This document shows, piece by piece, positions 61,666-64,000 of a stretch of DNA of 64,000 nucleotides. The number at the start of each line of letters is the position of its first letter. Positions within the stretch are counted from its first letter, which is position 1. The stretch comes from Sporosarcina sp. FSL W7-1349. GTDB lineage: Bacteria; Bacillota; Bacilli; Bacillales_A; Planococcaceae. The stretch covers positions 1,984,001-2,048,000 of the forward strand of contig NZ_JBBOOK010000001.1 of assembly GCF_038003045.1 (NCBI RefSeq), read 5' to 3'. The notes below the pieces were generated by a model, which saw only the letters and a list, made by a program, of their open reading frames with translations, was not told the DNA's origin and did no database searches. A program made the position numbers and the translations under genes.

Positions 61666-63455
61666 AGACGTAGATAGTCATAGATTTTACAAGCCAATTG
61701 AATATCGAACCATTGGGCGGGATCTGCTAAAGAGATTTCTAGAATCTCTTCGATGCGCTTCAGTCGATAATATAGGGTGTTTTGGTGTATTACCAATGAC
61801 TCCGTAACGTTTTTCAAGTTTTTATTATGCTGCACATAAGCAAGCAACGTCTCTATTAAATCGACGTTTTGATTGTCAACCAACGGACCTAAGTGGTCAG
61901 ACAAAAACACTTCCAATTCGCTGCTTTCCAAGTCGAGCAAAATTCGGTCTATGCCCCCATTCGAAAACTGATGGACCTGACCCTTTTTTCGTTTCATTAA
62001 CAAAGTTATGCTTTTTTCAGCATCCCTATAAGATTTGCGAATCTCATGAAAGCCCTCATACACGTTTCCTAAACCGATATATACAGGCCATGTAACCTCA
62101 TTCATGTGCTTAGTCAATTGTGTCACCTGTTGGCGAGCTTTCACTTTTCCTCCATCTTTAGGGAAGGAGAGAAAGGCGATGACTTGGTTTCCCCGTTGTG
62201 TCACAATACCTTTTATATGATAAAAGATAAGCATTTCTTCAATCCACTTCATCCACTTCTCTCTCTCAAATCGAGAATCCCGATAAGGAGCACTTTCCAT
62301 TTCGCTGCAAATTAAAGCAACATAATAATCTTTCGGATGTAGACCCAAGTTGTTCGCTTGTTCTTCTAACTGCCCATCATGTATCCCTAGTAATATCTTT
62401 TCAAATATTTCACCGTAAATCATTTGTTGGGCTTCTCGAATGGATTGCTGCTTCATCATTTCCAATGACAACAAAGATGAGCCGTATTCCAACAACATAC
62501 GATTTACATGGTGAAATTTCTCTTTTTCTATGTACGTTAATAAAAAACCTATAACCGAGTTGGATCCTACTATCGGAATAATGATGATTGAGGTTCCGTC
62601 TTTCTTATCATAGACTTGCCACTTTTTCATAGTGATTACATATTGTACTTCCCTAGTGGATATCATGCCGGATGGAAGATCAGTCGGCACCATTTCAACA
62701 TCCGCTATCAGATTAAAAAGATCATCATAGAGGGCAATGGGCGCTTCTATGTATTGCTGAAGCGCCTGTACCATTTTTTGAATCCCTTTATTTTGATTGC
62801 TTAACATCGTTAATTCATTATACAAATCCGCCGTTTTCTGTTGTTGATCATGCTCTTTACGTAAGGCGGTAGTTGCGAGCACTAGCTCATTTTCCAAATG
62901 TGCCTCTCTGTTTGACAACATATGGTGCCGATATGCCAAGGTGATGACAGGAGTGAATGAATGTAGGATTTTCATGAAACTAGATGGATACCGGCTCTTC
63001 TCATCATGCCCACTCATAGTCAGAACCCCTACAGAACCACGTTCATCCAGTAATGGAATGGCAATGGTTTGATGAGGATACTCCGCTTGAATCGTAGACT
63101 TGATATAATGTGATAAATTGGCAGGACTCATTGTACGCATGGTACTCATAACGGACTCCCGGGACGTTAAAAAAAGCGGATGCCCTGTAGCAAACACCTG
63201 ACCGGAAATTCCTTCACCCGGAATCAGCTGCGTCTTCCGATAATTTTCTTCGACATATCCGACGGCATGCTTGACGATGAGCTTCTGTGTCTTTTCACTG
63301 TAAATTAATAGAAATCCCGAATCCAATTGAGGAATGGCATCGATCATTTGTTGCAGAATGCTCTCAACAAATTCAGCCTGCCCCACCGCCTTCATAATTT
63401 TCGTGGTAGCTGAGGTAAGAATTTCGTATAAATTCGTATCCATCGTATGTGTCAT
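61662..63455 (-). CDS. GAF-domain PucR-family transcriptional regulator
   Basis: 597 residues, ATG at 63455 six bases after GGAGG. A GAF domain spans about 25-180 (GEGISGQVFATGHPLFLTS, IAIPLLDERGSVGVLTMSG), a coiled linker about 185-215, a second sensor-like region, and the C-terminal PucR-type helix-turn-helix (about 540-590: VTESLVIHQNTLYYRLKRIEEIL, in part). Such regulators control purine, amino-acid or aromatic catabolism. The DUF1028 gene lies 23 bases upstream on the same strand, so both are likely cotranscribed. Confidence 0.88.
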   Translation of the reverse strand: MTHTMDTNLYEILTSATTKIMKAVGQAEFVESILQQMIDAIPQLDSGFLLIYSEKTQKLIVKHAVGYVEENYRKTQLIPGEGISGQVFATGHPLFLTSRESVMSTMRTMSPANLSHYIKSTIQAEYPHQTIAIPLLDERGSVGVLTMSGHDEKSRYPSSFMKILHSFTPVITLAYRHHMLSNREAHLENELVLATTALRKEHDQQQKTADLYNELTMLSNQNKGIQKMVQALQQYIEAPIALYDDLFNLIADVEMVPTDLPSGMISTREVQYVITMKKWQVYDKKDGTSIIIIPIVGSNSVIGFLLTYIEKEKFHHVNRMLLEYGSSLLSLEMMKQQSIREAQQMIYGEIFEKILLGIHDGQLEEQANNLGLHPKDYYVALICSEMESAPYRDSRFEREKWMKWIEEMLIFYHIKGIVTQRGNQVIAFLSFPKDGGKVKARQQVTQLTKHMNEVTWPVYIGLGNVYEGFHEIRKSYRDAEKSITLLMKRKKGQVHQFSNGGIDRILLDLESSELEVFLSDHLGPLVDNQNVDLIETLLAYVQHNKNLKNVTESLVIHQNTLYYRLKRIEEILEISLADPAQWFDIQLACKIYDYLRL

Positions 63456-63478
63456 TCCAATCCTCCGCTCTTACAAAA

Positions 63479-64000
63479 TTAAGTCAGGCGAATGCCCGCT
63501 TCAATTGTTTCAATCCATTCATCATAGCGATCAATCAGCACATGCTTGTTTTTTCTATAAATCTTCTCCAATTCCAAAACTGGTTCTTCCGCATCATCCA
63601 CTCGAAAGTCAACATAGGGATACCCTTCAATCGCCTCGACTTTAAGAATGGCTGATTGTTTCCCTCGCCGATCGCCACCTAATCTATCCCCTTCAAGCAA
63701 GGCCGCCAATAATTTCTCTTCCAATCTCCCTGCGGTCGACTCGAAAGCGTGTTCCATTCCTTCTAGTACTTCCCTACTTTCTAATAGGTTACCTAAAATG
63801 GCGTATTGCTTTCCAATAATATGTCCCTTTACTTCATCGTTTTCGATTCCAGTATAGACTGCGCTGTTTCCAAAACGATCTAATATGGCCAATTGTCTCA
63901 ACTCTCTGCCTGCATCGCCATGCAGTAAAGTATTCAATGTTTCATTGGCCGTTTGTCCTTCACGTAAATGGCGCATTCCTTTTATACCAAGGGATGGGTT
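63479..64000 (-). CDS. DUF1028-family protein (Ntn-hydrolase-like), 5' end outside window
   Basis: About 173 C-terminal residues are visible; the frame is open to the right edge (NPSLGIKGMRHLREG begins there). Family features: LREGQTANETLNTLL, RQLAILDRFGNSAVYTG and the later GHIIGKQYAILGNLLESREVLEGM, in part, where the family shows GNILVG-type motifs. An apparent ATG at 63976 is internal. DUF1028 enzymes have an N-terminal-nucleophile hydrolase fold and sit in amino-acid or peptide catabolic operons. The cotranscribed PucR regulator may respond to its substrate. Confidence 0.82.
   Translation of the reverse strand, partial: NPSLGIKGMRHLREGQTANETLNTLLHGDAGRELRQLAILDRFGNSAVYTGIENDEVKGHIIGKQYAILGNLLESREVLEGMEHAFESTAGRLEEKLLAALLEGDRLGGDRRGKQSAILKVEAIEGYPYVDFRVDDAEEPVLELEKIYRKNKHVLIDRYDEWIETIEAGIRLT

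Overview
The window looks like a chromosomal segment of a Bacillales bacterium, most likely Planococcaceae (Sporosarcina-like). The signs are an S-layer protein with SLH domains, the sporulation checkpoint protein Sda, the IseA autolysin inhibitor, YkvI-, YerD- and YfmS-like proteins, AGGAGG ribosome sites with many TTG and GTG starts, and moderate GC. No phage, insertion sequence, CRISPR array, tRNA or rRNA was seen. The class-level call is strong; the genus is inference.

Layout. 1-3.9 kb: a partial S-layer gene diverging from a secreted copper-amine-oxidase-type stalk-domain protein. 4-14 kb: an amino-acid/peptide island on the minus strand. It holds a YkvI transporter, a scrambled pseudogene zone, a sodium/solute symporter, an M81 metallopeptidase, an RpiR regulator, an N-succinylamino-acid-racemase-type enolase, a GNAT acyltransferase and an M20 deacylase. 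The last three match the known route that converts D- to L-amino acids through N-succinyl intermediates. 14-21.5 kb: iseA, then an MBL-TAXI-TRAP transport operon, its probable ROK repressor with palindromic operators, and glycerate kinase. 22-24 kb: a restriction-modification pair with a YhdJ-like methyltransferase. 24-32 kb: an FAD synthetase-like protein, sda behind a cluster of DnaA boxes, a polysaccharide deacetylase, a TolC-like coiled-coil protein, an S41 protease, a zinc-ribbon membrane protein and a small sigma factor. 32-37 kb: an acetate-type symporter operon (DUF485, ActP-like, DUF294, DnaQ-like exonuclease) with a CcpA cre site. 37.4-43.2 kb: a cobalamin riboswitch followed by btuF, btuC, a btuD-cbiZ fusion, cbiA and an adenosyltransferase gene. 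43-53 kb: a soluble chemoreceptor, a broken subtilase, purU, creatininase plus an NCS1 permease, an FMN hydroxyacid oxidase and a glutamate-synthase-domain protein. 53-64 kb: a hypothetical protein, a DadA-like oxidase, a VWA lipoprotein, an acyl-CoA-dehydrogenase-like enzyme, a DUF4242 protein, an HxlR regulator, a sulfonate/nitrate-type ABC transporter, a GAF-PucR regulator and a partial DUF1028 protein.

Most unusual points. (1) Three intergenic arrays have a 21-bp period: about 13.95-14.28 kb (nested in 82-bp tandem repeats), 43.25-43.56 kb and 52.32-52.58 kb. The last two belong to one family in opposite orientation. (2) The 5.1-6.3 kb zone is a mosaic of broken pieces of the racemase gene and the stalk-protein gene, with an in-place inversion. 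(3) CbiA has Gly where the catalytic Cys of its amidotransferase domain should be. (4) Two exact and one near-exact DnaA box lie just upstream of sda, which fits DnaA-coupled sporulation control.

All calls come from reading the sequence and recalling families; no search was run. Starts were moved from the longest ORF wherever a clear ribosome-binding site pointed elsewhere.
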